Source of the DNA: Microcaldota archaeon
GTDB lineage: Archaea; Micrarchaeota; Micrarchaeia; Micrarchaeales; CABMGC01
DNA length: 23,008 nucleotides
Direction: 5' to 3'
NCBI GenBank assembly: GCA_030040335.1
Contig: JASHTX010000066.1
Location: 1-23,008, forward strand
The number at the start of each line of letters is the position of its first letter. The first letter of the stretch is position 1. The translations under genes and the position numbers were made by a program. Positions 1 to 7,336 of the stretch are shown in pieces. Under the pieces are notes generated by a model. The model saw only the letters and a program-made list of their open reading frames with translations. It did not search any database and was not told the origin of the DNA.

Positions 1-157
1 CCCGCACAATGAGGGCGTCATAAGCGGCTATCTCTTTCTCCAGCTGCGCCTCTGATAGTCCAGTCTTCAAGACAACTTCAAAATCGCTGTGCCTATTGAA
101 AACCTTGAGTGCTTCTTCTGAGAGCGGCTCCGTGAGCAGTACCCTGAATTTTGCCAT
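1..157 (-). CDS. serA: D-3-phosphoglycerate dehydrogenase, N-terminal part (runs off the window)
   Basis: The minus strand from the ATG at 155-157 reads MAKFRVLLTEPLSEEALKVF and continues to the window edge with ...EIAAYDALIVR (52 residues). The 'VLLTEPLSEEAL' opening and the 'YDALIVR' strand are typical of the N-terminal substrate-binding domain of the D-2-hydroxyacid dehydrogenase family, especially SerA, which oxidises 3-phosphoglycerate to 3-phosphohydroxypyruvate, the first step of serine synthesis. The NAD-binding domain and catalytic residues lie outside the window, so a related 2-hydroxyacid dehydrogenase is not excluded. It starts 8 nt after the stop of an aminotransferase on the same strand. 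That pairing is the main reason to favour SerA over glyoxylate or hydroxypyruvate reductase. Confidence 0.85.
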   Translation of the reverse strand, partial: MAKFRVLLTEPLSEEALKVFNRHSDFEVVLKTGLSEAQLEKEIAAYDALIVR

Positions 158-165
158 GCAAACAC

Positions 166-1269
166 TCACAAATTGCCAAAGACCTCCTCAAAGGCACTCA
201 GGAGCTCTGAGAGCTCCTCATCAGTCATATCGCCCATGTGAGGTATCCTGAAGGTGGGCTTCTTTCCAGCAGCGACAAGTTTCTCATTAAGTTTCGTGTA
301 TCCCTTGTCCACAGCGAATCCCTTCTCTCCCATCATCTCCTGCATCTTTTTCAGGTCTGCTCCAGGCGCATCTACCACGCAGCTGACAGTAACAGACTCG
401 TAGCCTGGTTCTGCAAAGAGCTGGAAACCCATCTTCTTTACCCAGGCGTGCGTAGTTCTTGCAAGGCGTTTGTGTCGATCCCATCTTGCATCAAGTCCTT
501 CAGCAAGGAATTTCTTGAGCTGGTAATCGAGCCCGTACATAAAAGAGACCGCTGGAGTAGAAGGCGTCTCGTCCTTGTCGTATGACTTCTTGAAATCAAC
601 AAGATCGAAGTAGGATCCTCTGCCCTTGATGCCTTCTGCTTTTTTTAGCGCTCTTTCGGATACCGAAGCAAACGAGATTCCTGGAGGGAGCCCGAAGGCT
701 TTCTGCGAGCTGCCGATGCACATGTCAATCCCAAACCTGTCGACCTCTATCTTCGCTCCTGCCATGGAGCTTATAGAATCGACAAGGAACATCACATCGG
801 GGTACTTTTTCATCACCCCGGATAGCTCCAAGAGGTCATTCATCACGCCTGTCGAGGTCTCGTTGTGGGTGACGCACACTGCATCAAATCCCCCGCCACT
901 GAGCTTGGCGTCAAGCATGTCAGGCTTTATCGCCTTTCCAGCCTCGACCTCAAGTTTCTCTGCTGATTTCCCGCAGGCGATGGCAATGTCATACCATTTC
1001 TGTGAGAATGCACCGTTCACGCAGTTCAGCACCCTCTCCCTGACCAGGTTTCTCATCGCAGCTTCCATCAATCCGCTTCCGCTTGAAGTGGAAACCATGA
1101 CCGCGTTCTCGGTATAAAGAAGCTTCTTGAGCCCGGGCTTTATAGAGGCATAGAGTTTCCTGAAATCGTTGGTCCTGTGCCCGATCATCGGTCTTGCACA
1201 GACCTGGCGCACGTCCTCATTGACTTCGATGGGTCCGGGAACATACAGGAGTTTGTGGTCGCTCTTCAC
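166..1269 (-). CDS. Class V aminotransferase, probable phosphoserine transaminase
   Basis: PLP-dependent fold type I enzyme of the class V family (alanine/serine-glyoxylate and archaeal phosphoserine aminotransferases). Visible motifs, numbered from the GTG: LLYVPGPIEV near residues 7-16, the STSSGSG cofactor loop near 60-66, D164 in FLVDSISS (pyridine-nitrogen Asp), and the Schiff-base lysine K190 in GSSQKAFGLPPG. Length is 367 aa, normal for the family. I chose GTG at 1269 because it gives the usual short lead before LLYVPGP and has a GAGGG purine run 8 nt upstream. A TTG at 1329 would add 20 residues and remains possible; it sits about 40-50 nt from an AT-rich element near 1365-1385. SerA begins 8 nt downstream, so the likely job is 3-phosphohydroxypyruvate to phosphoserine. 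Glyoxylate transamination is the alternative. Confidence 0.85.
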   Translation of the reverse strand: MKSDHKLLYVPGPIEVNEDVRQVCARPMIGHRTNDFRKLYASIKPGLKKLLYTENAVMVSTSSGSGLMEAAMRNLVRERVLNCVNGAFSQKWYDIAIACGKSAEKLEVEAGKAIKPDMLDAKLSGGGFDAVCVTHNETSTGVMNDLLELSGVMKKYPDVMFLVDSISSMAGAKIEVDRFGIDMCIGSSQKAFGLPPGISFASVSERALKKAEGIKGRGSYFDLVDFKKSYDKDETPSTPAVSFMYGLDYQLKKFLAEGLDARWDRHKRLARTTHAWVKKMGFQLFAEPGYESVTVSCVVDAPGADLKKMQEMMGEKGFAVDKGYTKLNEKLVAAGKKPTFRIPHMGDMTDEELSELLSAFEEVFGNL

Positions 1270-1466
1270 GCTTTCGCCCTCACTTATTGCAGTCAGGCCG
1301 GAAACACGCCAGGCTGGATATTCTGACAATTCTGAGACGCAGCTACAACGTCAGTACTGGCCTTTCAATGTAAAAATAACAATAACAGCAAAAACCTTTA
1401 AACTTAGCTCAAGGTTCGTTGACCAGGCAGGTCAGCCTCTTGTGAAGCGGGAAACTAAGACCTTGC

Positions 1467-1478
1467 ATATTTTTATAC
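1467..1478 (+). promoter_or_regulatory. TATA-like box for the 1499 gene
   Basis: The run atatttttatac is centred 26 nt upstream of the ATG at 1499. That is the archaeal TATA-to-start distance, so the mRNA is probably leaderless. No Shine-Dalgarno-like sequence precedes the ATG. Confidence 0.55.
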
Positions 1479-1498
1479 TGATAAGGCAAGTATACTGC

Positions 1499-2176
1499 AT
1501 GGCGCTAGAATCCGTGTTGCCATTCATCGCCGGACTTCTTGCGCTTGTAATAGCGATCGCGCTTTTCAGGCTTTACTATATCAAGCGGAGGATCTACCAC
1601 CTTTTGTGGGGTGTGGGCATGCTTCTTTGGTCCGTGTCTGACTTCACGCAGCTTTACGCGCTCCTGTTCGGATGGACCGTTCCCGTATACCTGGCCTACT
1701 TCTTCGGCTCGATAATGCTCGCAGGATTCCTGGGCGCTGGCACGCTCTGCCTCGTATCTTCAAGGCAGCGCATCAACACGATATACATATGGTTCAACGT
1801 GGTGATGGCGATCGCGCTTTTGGTCTCGCTTCTCGTCTATCCGCTCAACACAGCAGCCCTGAGCAACGCGGTTACAGGCGCGAACCCGGTGACCGGGCCT
1901 GCAAACATAATAGCTGCGCTGGTGAACATACCTGCCCTGATAACGTTCGTGGGCGGGGCGCTCTACAGCTACGTGAAGACCTGGAAGATATACGCTTTGC
2001 TGATTGCGTTCGGAGGCCTGTGGCCGGCCATAGGCGGCGTATTTGCGACCTTTGGAATACCAATACTTCTGCCGTTCACCGACTTCCTGGGCATCGCGTT
2101 CCTCGGGGCAGGGTTCTACCTCTCCTTTATGACACCGAGGGACGGAAGAAAAAACACGAATAAAAAGAAGCGCTAG
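1499..2176 (+). CDS. Polytopic membrane protein of unknown function (about 7 TM)
   Basis: A 225-aa hydrophobic protein that I do not recognise as a named family. Roughly seven membrane segments can be read: residues about 5-23, 33-50, 58-80, 92-112, 133-155, 163-182 and 188-208. They are followed by a short basic tail ending DGRKNTNKKKR, probably cytoplasmic. The shape recalls stand-alone 7TM sensor-like modules found in archaea, but no signalling domain is attached. The reading frame is open further upstream, but the ATG at 1499 is chosen because hydrophobic sequence begins there and a TATA-like box lies 26 nt ahead. It converges with the DUF1634 gene, with 16 nt between stops. Function cannot be inferred from the neighbours. 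Confidence 0.75.
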   Translation: MALESVLPFIAGLLALVIAIALFRLYYIKRRIYHLLWGVGMLLWSVSDFTQLYALLFGWTVPVYLAYFFGSIMLAGFLGAGTLCLVSSRQRINTIYIWFNVVMAIALLVSLLVYPLNTAALSNAVTGANPVTGPANIIAALVNIPALITFVGGALYSYVKTWKIYALLIAFGGLWPAIGGVFATFGIPILLPFTDFLGIAFLGAGFYLSFMTPRDGRKNTNKKKR

Positions 2177-2192
2177 CCTGATTCATGCCTTT

Positions 2193-2576
2193 CTACACAA
2201 CAAGTTTCGGAACTATGAATATCGCAATCAGAAGGTTCAGCAGCACTATCAGCGTTATTACGGTGTAGAGCCAGTTCCTTTCGAAAGCGAAGTAGAAGAC
2301 CGAGAGTATGACCCTGATGACAGGAGTCCCTATCAGGACTATCAGCCCCAAGAATATGAAGCCTATGCCATCCAATCCCGATGCGCTTTGGAGTATCTGC
2401 GAGAAGCTGAACTGTGAGGAGTTCACTTCATTTGTTCCGCTGGCTATCTGTGTTATGTTGAACTGAGCTCCGCCGTTGTTTGTGAATACAAGCGCGATGC
2501 CTATTGCTATCAGGAGCACGCTGACCAGGAGGCATACACGCAGGCTGTACGATATCAATTCTTCGAAGTCCATCAT
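2193..2576 (-). CDS. DUF1634 family membrane protein, partner of the TauE/SafE permease
   Basis: A 127-aa protein starting MMDFEELISYSLRVCLLVSV. It has three hydrophobic segments (about residues 10-31, 70-95 and 103-125) separated by a polar, Ser/Asn-rich loop at about 32-66. The EELISYSLR.G/CLLVSV opening, the TP.IRV motif in the second segment and the size match DUF1634 proteins. These are typically encoded directly after a TauE/SafE permease, as here. The ATG at 2576 overlaps the permease stop codon (ATGA, 4 nt), which implies translational coupling and probably a complex in the cytoplasmic membrane. The biochemical role of DUF1634 is not established. The name rests on pattern recall and context. 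Confidence 0.8.
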   Translation of the reverse strand: MMDFEELISYSLRVCLLVSVLLIAIGIALVFTNNGGAQFNITQIASGTNEVNSSQFSFSQILQSASGLDGIGFIFLGLIVLIGTPVIRVILSVFYFAFERNWLYTVITLIVLLNLLIAIFIVPKLVV

Positions 2577-3424
2577 GCGACACCCAGTCCTCTCAGCAGC
2601 ATTTCCAGGCCCAACAGCGCCAGCACAAGCAGGAAGAAGAGCCGCACCCTGTTGCCGTGCAGCCTCGGCAGTATCTTGGCCCCGCAATAAGACCCGATAA
2701 CTATGCCTATTATGCTCGGTGCAAGTATCAGAGGCTGGACATAGCCCAATGCCCAGTAGATCGCAGCGCCAGCGGCTGCGGTGACACCTATCATGAAGTT
2801 GCTGGTGGCGGTAGTGACCTTTATGGGCAGTCTCATCCCCCAGTCCATGCCCACCACCTTGAGGGCTCCAGACCCTATCCCCAGCAAGCCAGATATGATT
2901 CCTGCAATAGCCATGATACCCTCGCCAAGCCACCATCTGTAGCCCGAGTATCTTATTACCCGCTTCCTTGCCTTGTCGTAGTAGCTTCCGGAGAGCTGGA
3001 AGAAGTCTGTCGACCAGTCTTTGTTTATCCTTTTCCTGTACCTCTTCCTCAGTTCCATCGAAGTAGGGTAGAGAGTGAAGAGGAGCACGATGCCGAAGAC
3101 TATGAAAATGACCTGTGTTAGGTGCTGGGCGTAGATGAAAGCCGCGGTCAGGGAGCCGACTATCGCACCCAGCGTCGTCGCTATTTCCAGGGACATGCCT
3201 ATCTTGATATTGGCCAGTTTGTCCTTGACGTAGGCGCTGGCCGCTCCGCTCGACGTGGCTATCGTTGATACAAGGCTTGCACCGGTTGCAAGTTCTATCG
3301 GCACACCAAAAAGGAGGGTAAGAGCCGGAATCAGTATTACGCCACCGCCGAGCCCGCTGAGCGATCCGACAATTCCTGCAGCCATTCCAGTCACAAGCAA
3401 TAGTGCAAAATAGAGAATCGGCAC
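2573..3424 (-). CDS. TauE/SafE (DUF81) family membrane transporter
   Basis: A polytopic permease of the sulfite exporter TauE/SafE family. It shows the two half-repeats of the family: an N-terminal half with GSLSGLGGGVILIPAL and a C-terminal half with SGLLGIGSGALKVVGM, each followed by hydrophobic helices (about eight in all). A charged cytoplasmic linker (RKRYRKRINKDWS...) joins the halves. Family members export sulfite, sulfoacetate or related organosulfur anions, or move other small anions; the substrate here is unknown. GTG at 3424 is the chosen start (283 aa, the usual length). TTG at 3427 is one codon upstream, and an AT-rich box (ctttaacctttaca on the minus strand, about 3450-3463) lies at leaderless spacing. 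The frame stays open further upstream, but that sequence is not membrane-like. It is coupled to the DUF1634 gene by a 4-nt overlap. Confidence 0.88.
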   Translation of the reverse strand: MPILYFALLLVTGMAAGIVGSLSGLGGGVILIPALTLLFGVPIELATGASLVSTIATSSGAASAYVKDKLANIKIGMSLEIATTLGAIVGSLTAAFIYAQHLTQVIFIVFGIVLLFTLYPTSMELRKRYRKRINKDWSTDFFQLSGSYYDKARKRVIRYSGYRWWLGEGIMAIAGIISGLLGIGSGALKVVGMDWGMRLPIKVTTATSNFMIGVTAAAGAAIYWALGYVQPLILAPSIIGIVIGSYCGAKILPRLHGNRVRLFFLLVLALLGLEMLLRGLGVA

Positions 3425-3494
3425 CAAAAGAACACACTTGCGTAGAATTGTAATGTAAAGGTTAAAGTGACTGACACCTGAAAGGCGCGAACAG

Positions 3495-3509
3495 GAGGAA
3501 ATAAAAAAC
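3495..3509 (+). promoter_or_regulatory. Purine-rich BRE plus TATA-like box for the TPR gene
   Basis: The sequence gaggaaataaaaaac has a purine-rich BRE-like part followed by an A-rich TATA element. It is centred about 31 nt before the ATG at 3536, implying a 5' leader of only a few nucleotides. The 111-nt gap between the divergent TauE and TPR genes must hold both promoters. Confidence 0.5.
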
Positions 3510-3535
3510 TGGCAACATAATGTATAGATAGTTTT

Positions 3536-5197
3536 ATGGCAACCTCGAACGATGCGATAATGCATTATAACAAAGGCCTGGAGCTGAAGCATCAGGGAAA
3601 GTACGAAGAGGCACTCAAGGAGTATGACGCTGCTATCCAGCTGGATCCAAATGACGCAGACATGCACATAAACAAGGGCCTGGTGCTATCTGCATTGGAC
3701 AAAAAAGAGGAGGCAATCAGGGAGTATGACGCGGCAATAAAGATCAACCCGAACGATGCGGACGTGCACATAAACAAGGGGGCTGCGCTGTCTGCCCTAG
3801 ACAGGAAGGAGGAAGCACTCGAAGAATATGATACCGCGATAAAGCTAAATCCGAATAACGCAGATGCGCACATGAATAAGGCAGTTGTCCTTTCCGATCT
3901 TAACAGGAAGGGGGAAGCAATCAGGGAGTACGATGCTGCCATAAAGATAGATCCGAATGACGTCGTACTTCACATGAACAAAGGCATCACGCTCGCGGGA
4001 ACAGACATGAATGAAGATGCGGGGAAGGAATTCGATATAGCCATCAGGCTCGACCCGAATAACGCAGACGCGCACATGAGCAAGGGAGCGGTCCTCTCGG
4101 CACTCGGCAAGAAGGCGGATGCTCTGAAGGAGTACGATGCGGCGATAAAGCTGAACCCCGACGACGCTGACGCCCATATAAACAGGGGTGTTGTACTGTC
4201 TGCGCTGGACAGGAAGGAGGAGGCGCTGAAGGAGTACGATGCTGCCATAAGGCTGAACTCCAATGACCCCGACGCGCACATGAACAAGGGCATTGTGCTT
4301 GCGGCGCTGGGCGAGAATGAAAAGGCGCTGGCAGAATACGAGACTTCAATCAAGCTGAATCCGGCAAACGTAAACGTACACGTGAGCAAAGGAATTATCC
4401 TGGCAACGTTGGGCAGGAAAGAGGATGCTCTGAAAGAGTACGACATAGCAATCAAGCTGAGCCCAGACAACGCATTTGTGCACATGAATAAAGGCGCCGT
4501 TCTTTCGTCGCTTAACAGGAAGGATGAGGCGCTGGCAGAATACGATGCAGCCATCAGGCTGGATTCCGGCAACGTGGATGCGCACATGAACAGAGGGGTG
4601 ATTTTCTCCTCGATGAGCAAGAAGGATGATGCACTAAAGGAGTTCGACACCGCTGTCAAACTCGCTCCTGAAGATGCCGATGCGCACATAAACAAGGGCA
4701 TAGTCCTGTTGGCGATGGGCAGGAAGGAGGAGGCACTGGAAGAGTATGATGCTGCGATAAAGCTCAACCCTGATGATGCGGACCTGCACATGAACAGGGG
4801 CATCGCACTTGCGGACCTCGATAAAAAGGACGAAGCGCTCAAGGAATATGACATCGCGATAAAGCTGAATCCTGATGGCGCAGATGCGCACATAAACAAG
4901 GGCATCACTCTTGCGGCCCTTGACAAGAAGGATGATGCGCTCAAAGAGTATGACATCGCGATAAAGCTGAATCCCGATGGCGCAGATGCGCACATAAACA
5001 AGGGGATCGTCCTCGCCTCGATGGGCAAGCGGGAGGATGCGCTCAGGGAATATGACACTGCAATAAAGCTAAACCCCACCGATGCCGACGCGCACATGAA
5101 CAAGGGCGTGATCCTGATGTCTCTCGGCATGAAGGACGATGCCAAGAAGGAGTTCGACATAGCAGTCAAGCTCGCGCTGGTAAAGGTTCCGCTCTAG
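3536..5197 (+). CDS. Tetratricopeptide repeat protein, 16 tandem TPR units
   Basis: The 553 residues are almost entirely 34-residue TPR units: 16 copies, the first with an 8-residue N-terminal cap. The consensus is xHxNKGxxLxxLxxKEEALxEYDxAIKLNPxDAD, with the normal TPR residues (N/G at 4-6, A at 20, Y/F near 24, A and P toward the end). I see no signal peptide, membrane helix or catalytic domain, so this should be a cytoplasmic protein-protein scaffold shaped as a long superhelix. Repeats 13 and 14 share the same 24-residue core and are nearly identical at DNA level, pointing to recent tandem expansion. The inserted sequence YDIAIKLNPDGAD is specific to that pair. The partner is unknown. The VOC gene starts 46 nt after its stop. 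Confidence 0.95.
   Translation: MATSNDAIMHYNKGLELKHQGKYEEALKEYDAAIQLDPNDADMHINKGLVLSALDKKEEAIREYDAAIKINPNDADVHINKGAALSALDRKEEALEEYDTAIKLNPNNADAHMNKAVVLSDLNRKGEAIREYDAAIKIDPNDVVLHMNKGITLAGTDMNEDAGKEFDIAIRLDPNNADAHMSKGAVLSALGKKADALKEYDAAIKLNPDDADAHINRGVVLSALDRKEEALKEYDAAIRLNSNDPDAHMNKGIVLAALGENEKALAEYETSIKLNPANVNVHVSKGIILATLGRKEDALKEYDIAIKLSPDNAFVHMNKGAVLSSLNRKDEALAEYDAAIRLDSGNVDAHMNRGVIFSSMSKKDDALKEFDTAVKLAPEDADAHINKGIVLLAMGRKEEALEEYDAAIKLNPDDADLHMNRGIALADLDKKDEALKEYDIAIKLNPDGADAHINKGITLAALDKKDDALKEYDIAIKLNPDGADAHINKGIVLASMGKREDALREYDTAIKLNPTDADAHMNKGVILMSLGMKDDAKKEFDIAVKLALVKVPL
4829..5010 (+). repeat. Recently duplicated TPR coding unit (102-nt period)
   Basis: Within the TPR gene, the segments around 4834-4908 and 4936-5010 are offset by exactly 102 nt and differ at only a few, mostly third-codon, positions (for example caaggaatatgacatcgcga versus caaagagtatgacatcgcga). 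Other repeats of the gene are far more diverged at DNA level. This is the footprint of a recent in-frame duplication of one 34-residue unit. Confidence 0.75.
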
Positions 5198-5243
5198 CAG
5201 AATGAATTATATCGTTTGGGTGAGCATTATTAGCGGTGAGAGC

Positions 5244-5627
5244 ATGGGATTGATGTACACCAGCATAAGGGTAAAGGACGTAAAGAAATCGGTGGAGTTC
5301 TATACCAAGCGCATGGGACTCAGGGTGACAGGCAGGAGGAGTCCGATGCCTGGAGAGGAGGTTGTCAGTCTTGAGGACAAGGCGACAGGCCAGCGGCTGA
5401 ATCTGATGTGGTACTCCAAGAGCTGCAGGCTCTACACCCCGTGGAAAGAGGATGGCGTGGAACTAGACCATCTGATGTTTGTGGTAAAGGACGCGAAGAA
5501 GGAATACAAGAAACTAGTCGCATCGGGGGCTCCGGTTGCCATGAAGCTCTTTGAAGGTGAGACCATCGTGATGGGATTTGTAAAAGATCCTAACGGCATC
5601 TGGGTCGGAGTGCGAAGCGAGAAGTAG
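5244..5627 (+). CDS. VOC (glyoxalase/bleomycin-resistance fold) protein lacking most metal ligands
   Basis: A 127-aa single-subunit VOC protein with two beta-alpha-beta-beta-beta modules: residues 1-56 (MYTSIRVKDVKKSVEFYTKRMGLRV) and 72-124 (LDHLMFVVKDAKKEY...GFVKDPNGIWVGV). It most resembles the glyoxalase I branch, but at the four metal-ligand positions I read Y5 (normally His), N53 (Glu), H76 (His kept) and G122 (Glu). Glyoxalase I activity is therefore doubtful, and it may bind a ligand without metal or do other chemistry. ATG at 5244 is chosen because it opens the first VOC strand and follows a GGTGA motif (5235-5239). An in-frame ATG at 5202 would add an unlikely tail overlapping a TATA-like gaattatatcg. 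It ends 16 nt from the convergent ABC permease. Confidence 0.85.
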   Translation: MGLMYTSIRVKDVKKSVEFYTKRMGLRVTGRRSPMPGEEVVSLEDKATGQRLNLMWYSKSCRLYTPWKEDGVELDHLMFVVKDAKKEYKKLVASGAPVAMKLFEGETIVMGFVKDPNGIWVGVRSEK

Positions 5628-5643
5628 AAGACGTGATTACGTT

Positions 5644-6387
5644 CTATGACTCGCGCCACTGGGCCTTCTTGTAGGCTATAATGATCAGCCCTATGCATAT
5701 CGCGATCAGTACGATCCAGTCTGCTGCAAGATTCAGCGGCGAGAGGCTTATGAACCCTATCGCGTTCTGCACGATCTCAGCGGCATATGTGGTTGGCGAG
5801 AGATAGGCAAGCAACTGGAGCGGCTGGGGTATGTAGCTTATCGGGTAGTAGACCGGAGGCAGCGTGCTAAGCACTATGGAGACTATGCCTGAGAATCCCC
5901 AGCTCTGGATCACGTCGGATGTCATCGTTGAGAAGAGAAAACCGAGAACTATGGAAAAGACGAATGTTATGCTCATTACGGCGATCATTATCAGCACCTG
6001 GGCCGTTGTTGGCTGCACGTATATCGCGGCAAGTATCGTCAGGAGAGCGAGGACAGGGGCCGCAAAGATTAGCTCAGATAGCCCCATGCCGGTCACGTAG
6101 ATGAGCGACGTTGTCGGTGAGCTGACCACCATGTCCTGCATCTTCATGTCGTTCTTCAGGTGGGAGAGGTCTCCCTGAAGCCCTATTCCGGCGGTTATAG
6201 TAGTCATCAGCAGCGCGCCCTCTATGCCGACCTTTATAAGCCCGCCATGGGTGACCAGTATTATTATTATCAGTATCGAGAAGGGCGCGAGGAGCGTGTT
6301 TACCAGCATCACTGGGTAGTTTTCCATCGCGTATATGGCGTTTATCAGTACCGAGGCCAGCAGCTGGCTTGCGATGCTTCTTTTCAT
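5644..6387 (-). CDS. ABC-2 type transporter permease
   Basis: A 247-aa integral membrane protein with the six-helix layout of ABC-2 exporters. A first helix pair lies around residues 20-65, two central helices around 100-150, then the conserved segment SGIVSIVLSTLPPVYYPISYIPQPLQLLAYLSPTTYAAEIVQ, whose YPISYIP...LSPTTYAAE part is the family signature, and a final helix near 220-240. ATG at 6387 is chosen because it shares one base with the ATPase stop codon (TGATG). GTG codons at 6390 and 6393 and TTG at 6396 are in frame. With the neighbouring ATPase it forms a complete exporter or drug/lipid/polysaccharide-type efflux system; two copies of each subunit would assemble. The substrate is not identifiable. 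Confidence 0.88.
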   Translation of the reverse strand: MKRSIASQLLASVLINAIYAMENYPVMLVNTLLAPFSILIIIILVTHGGLIKVGIEGALLMTTITAGIGLQGDLSHLKNDMKMQDMVVSSPTTSLIYVTGMGLSELIFAAPVLALLTILAAIYVQPTTAQVLIMIAVMSITFVFSIVLGFLFSTMTSDVIQSWGFSGIVSIVLSTLPPVYYPISYIPQPLQLLAYLSPTTYAAEIVQNAIGFISLSPLNLAADWIVLIAICIGLIIIAYKKAQWRES

Positions 6388-7313
6388 CACCACCAATCCT
6401 CACCCCCAGAGCCTTCCTCTGTCGTTATTGATTTCTTCGCTATGTAGTAGAATATGTCTTCAAGCGAGACTGGATTGACTGTGAACCTGACATTCTCTTT
6501 TATCAGCCTGCTCGAAAGCTGGAATGCTTTCTTCTCGCTCGTCATTATCTGGTGGCCTCCCTCGACCCTTGTTGCCCTGAGTCCCTTTATGGACCTGGGC
6601 TTCGTCTCCTGCATTATGCGCACGCTGTACTGCTGCCCCACCTTTTTCCTCAGCTGGTCTATGGACCCCATTGCAAGCAGACGGCCCTGGTCGAGGATTC
6701 CGATGCTGTCGGCAAGGTGCTCTGCCTCCTCAAGGTAGTGTGTTGTCAGGAAGATGAGGTACTCTTTCTTGAGCTTGCTCAGAAATTCCCAGAGGTCTGC
6801 CCTGGATATAGGGTCCAGACCGGTCGTGGGCTCATCAAGGAATATGATCTTTGCCTCTGAGGCGAGAACAGTTGCAACGAGCACCTTTCTCTTCGTTCCT
6901 CCGGAGAGCTTGCGGTTCAGCGTGTTTTCGTACTGCGCGAGGCCGAGGCGTTTAAGTGACTCGGTTACACGCCTGGAAGCTTCGCCGTATGTGAAGCCCC
7001 TATAAAGGAGGTAGCACATGATCGTCTGGCGCGGGGTCAGCCATGGTATCGCGCGGGCTTCCTGCGGCACTATCGCTATCCTCTCCCTTATTTTCTCAGG
7101 ATGCGCGGCAACATCAACCCCGTCTATGCTTGCATCGCCGCTGGTTGGCATCAGTTCTGTCGCAAGTATCCTTATCAGAGTTGTCTTCCCAGCCCCGTTT
7201 CTGCCTATCATCGTCACTATCCCATTGCTCGGAAACTCGAAGCTCACGCCTTTGAGGGCGTACTTCTTGCCCTCGTATTTCTTTGAGAGCCTCTTGCACA
7301 CTAATCCATCCAT
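6387..7313 (-). CDS. ABC transporter ATP-binding protein (ABC-2 exporter, CcmA/DrrA-like)
   Basis: All nucleotide-binding motifs are intact: Walker A GRNGAGKT (residues 37-44), Q-loop Q84, signature LSGGTKRK (136-143), Walker B IIFLDEP with D160/E161, D-loop (GLD 165-167) and switch H192 in LTTHYLEEAE. A roughly 90-residue C-terminal extension after about 215 (SVRIMQETKPRS...VSLEDIFYYIAKKS) is the usual regulatory tail of DrrA/CcmA-type ATPases. It hydrolyses ATP to drive the ABC-2 permease encoded immediately after it (1-nt overlap). The ATG at 7313 is 23 nt after the stop of the esterase-like gene on the same strand. No clear own promoter is visible, so the three genes may be co-transcribed. 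Confidence 0.95.
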   Translation of the reverse strand: MDGLVCKRLSKKYEGKKYALKGVSFEFPSNGIVTMIGRNGAGKTTLIRILATELMPTSGDASIDGVDVAAHPEKIRERIAIVPQEARAIPWLTPRQTIMCYLLYRGFTYGEASRRVTESLKRLGLAQYENTLNRKLSGGTKRKVLVATVLASEAKIIFLDEPTTGLDPISRADLWEFLSKLKKEYLIFLTTHYLEEAEHLADSIGILDQGRLLAMGSIDQLRKKVGQQYSVRIMQETKPRSIKGLRATRVEGGHQIMTSEKKAFQLSSRLIKENVRFTVNPVSLEDIFYYIAKKSITTEEGSGGEDWW

Positions 7314-7336
7314 AAAGATCAGCAGGTTCTGAAATC

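Noticed and set aside
2193..3437. A single 414-codon minus-strand protein covering DUF1634 and the TauE region
   Set aside because: Only the last 127 codons look like protein. The first part is an out-of-frame shadow of the TauE/SafE gene, whose stop overlaps the ATG of DUF1634.
3970..5169. Long minus-strand open frame of about 400 codons opposite the TPR gene
   Set aside because: It is a mirror of the periodic codon pattern of the TPR repeats (its translation repeats the same SxFMCASAxxxFSFIA unit) and has no fold-like composition. The plus-strand frame is a clear TPR protein.
3536..5197. The 102-nt repeats as a CRISPR array or non-coding tandem repeat
   Set aside because: The period is exactly 34 codons, all in frame, and the translation fits the TPR consensus; there is no repeat-spacer alternation.
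5202..5243. Upstream ATG for the VOC protein
   Set aside because: The added residues (MNYIVWVSIISGES) do not belong to the VOC fold and overlap a TATA-like element, while GGTGA directly precedes the ATG at 5244.
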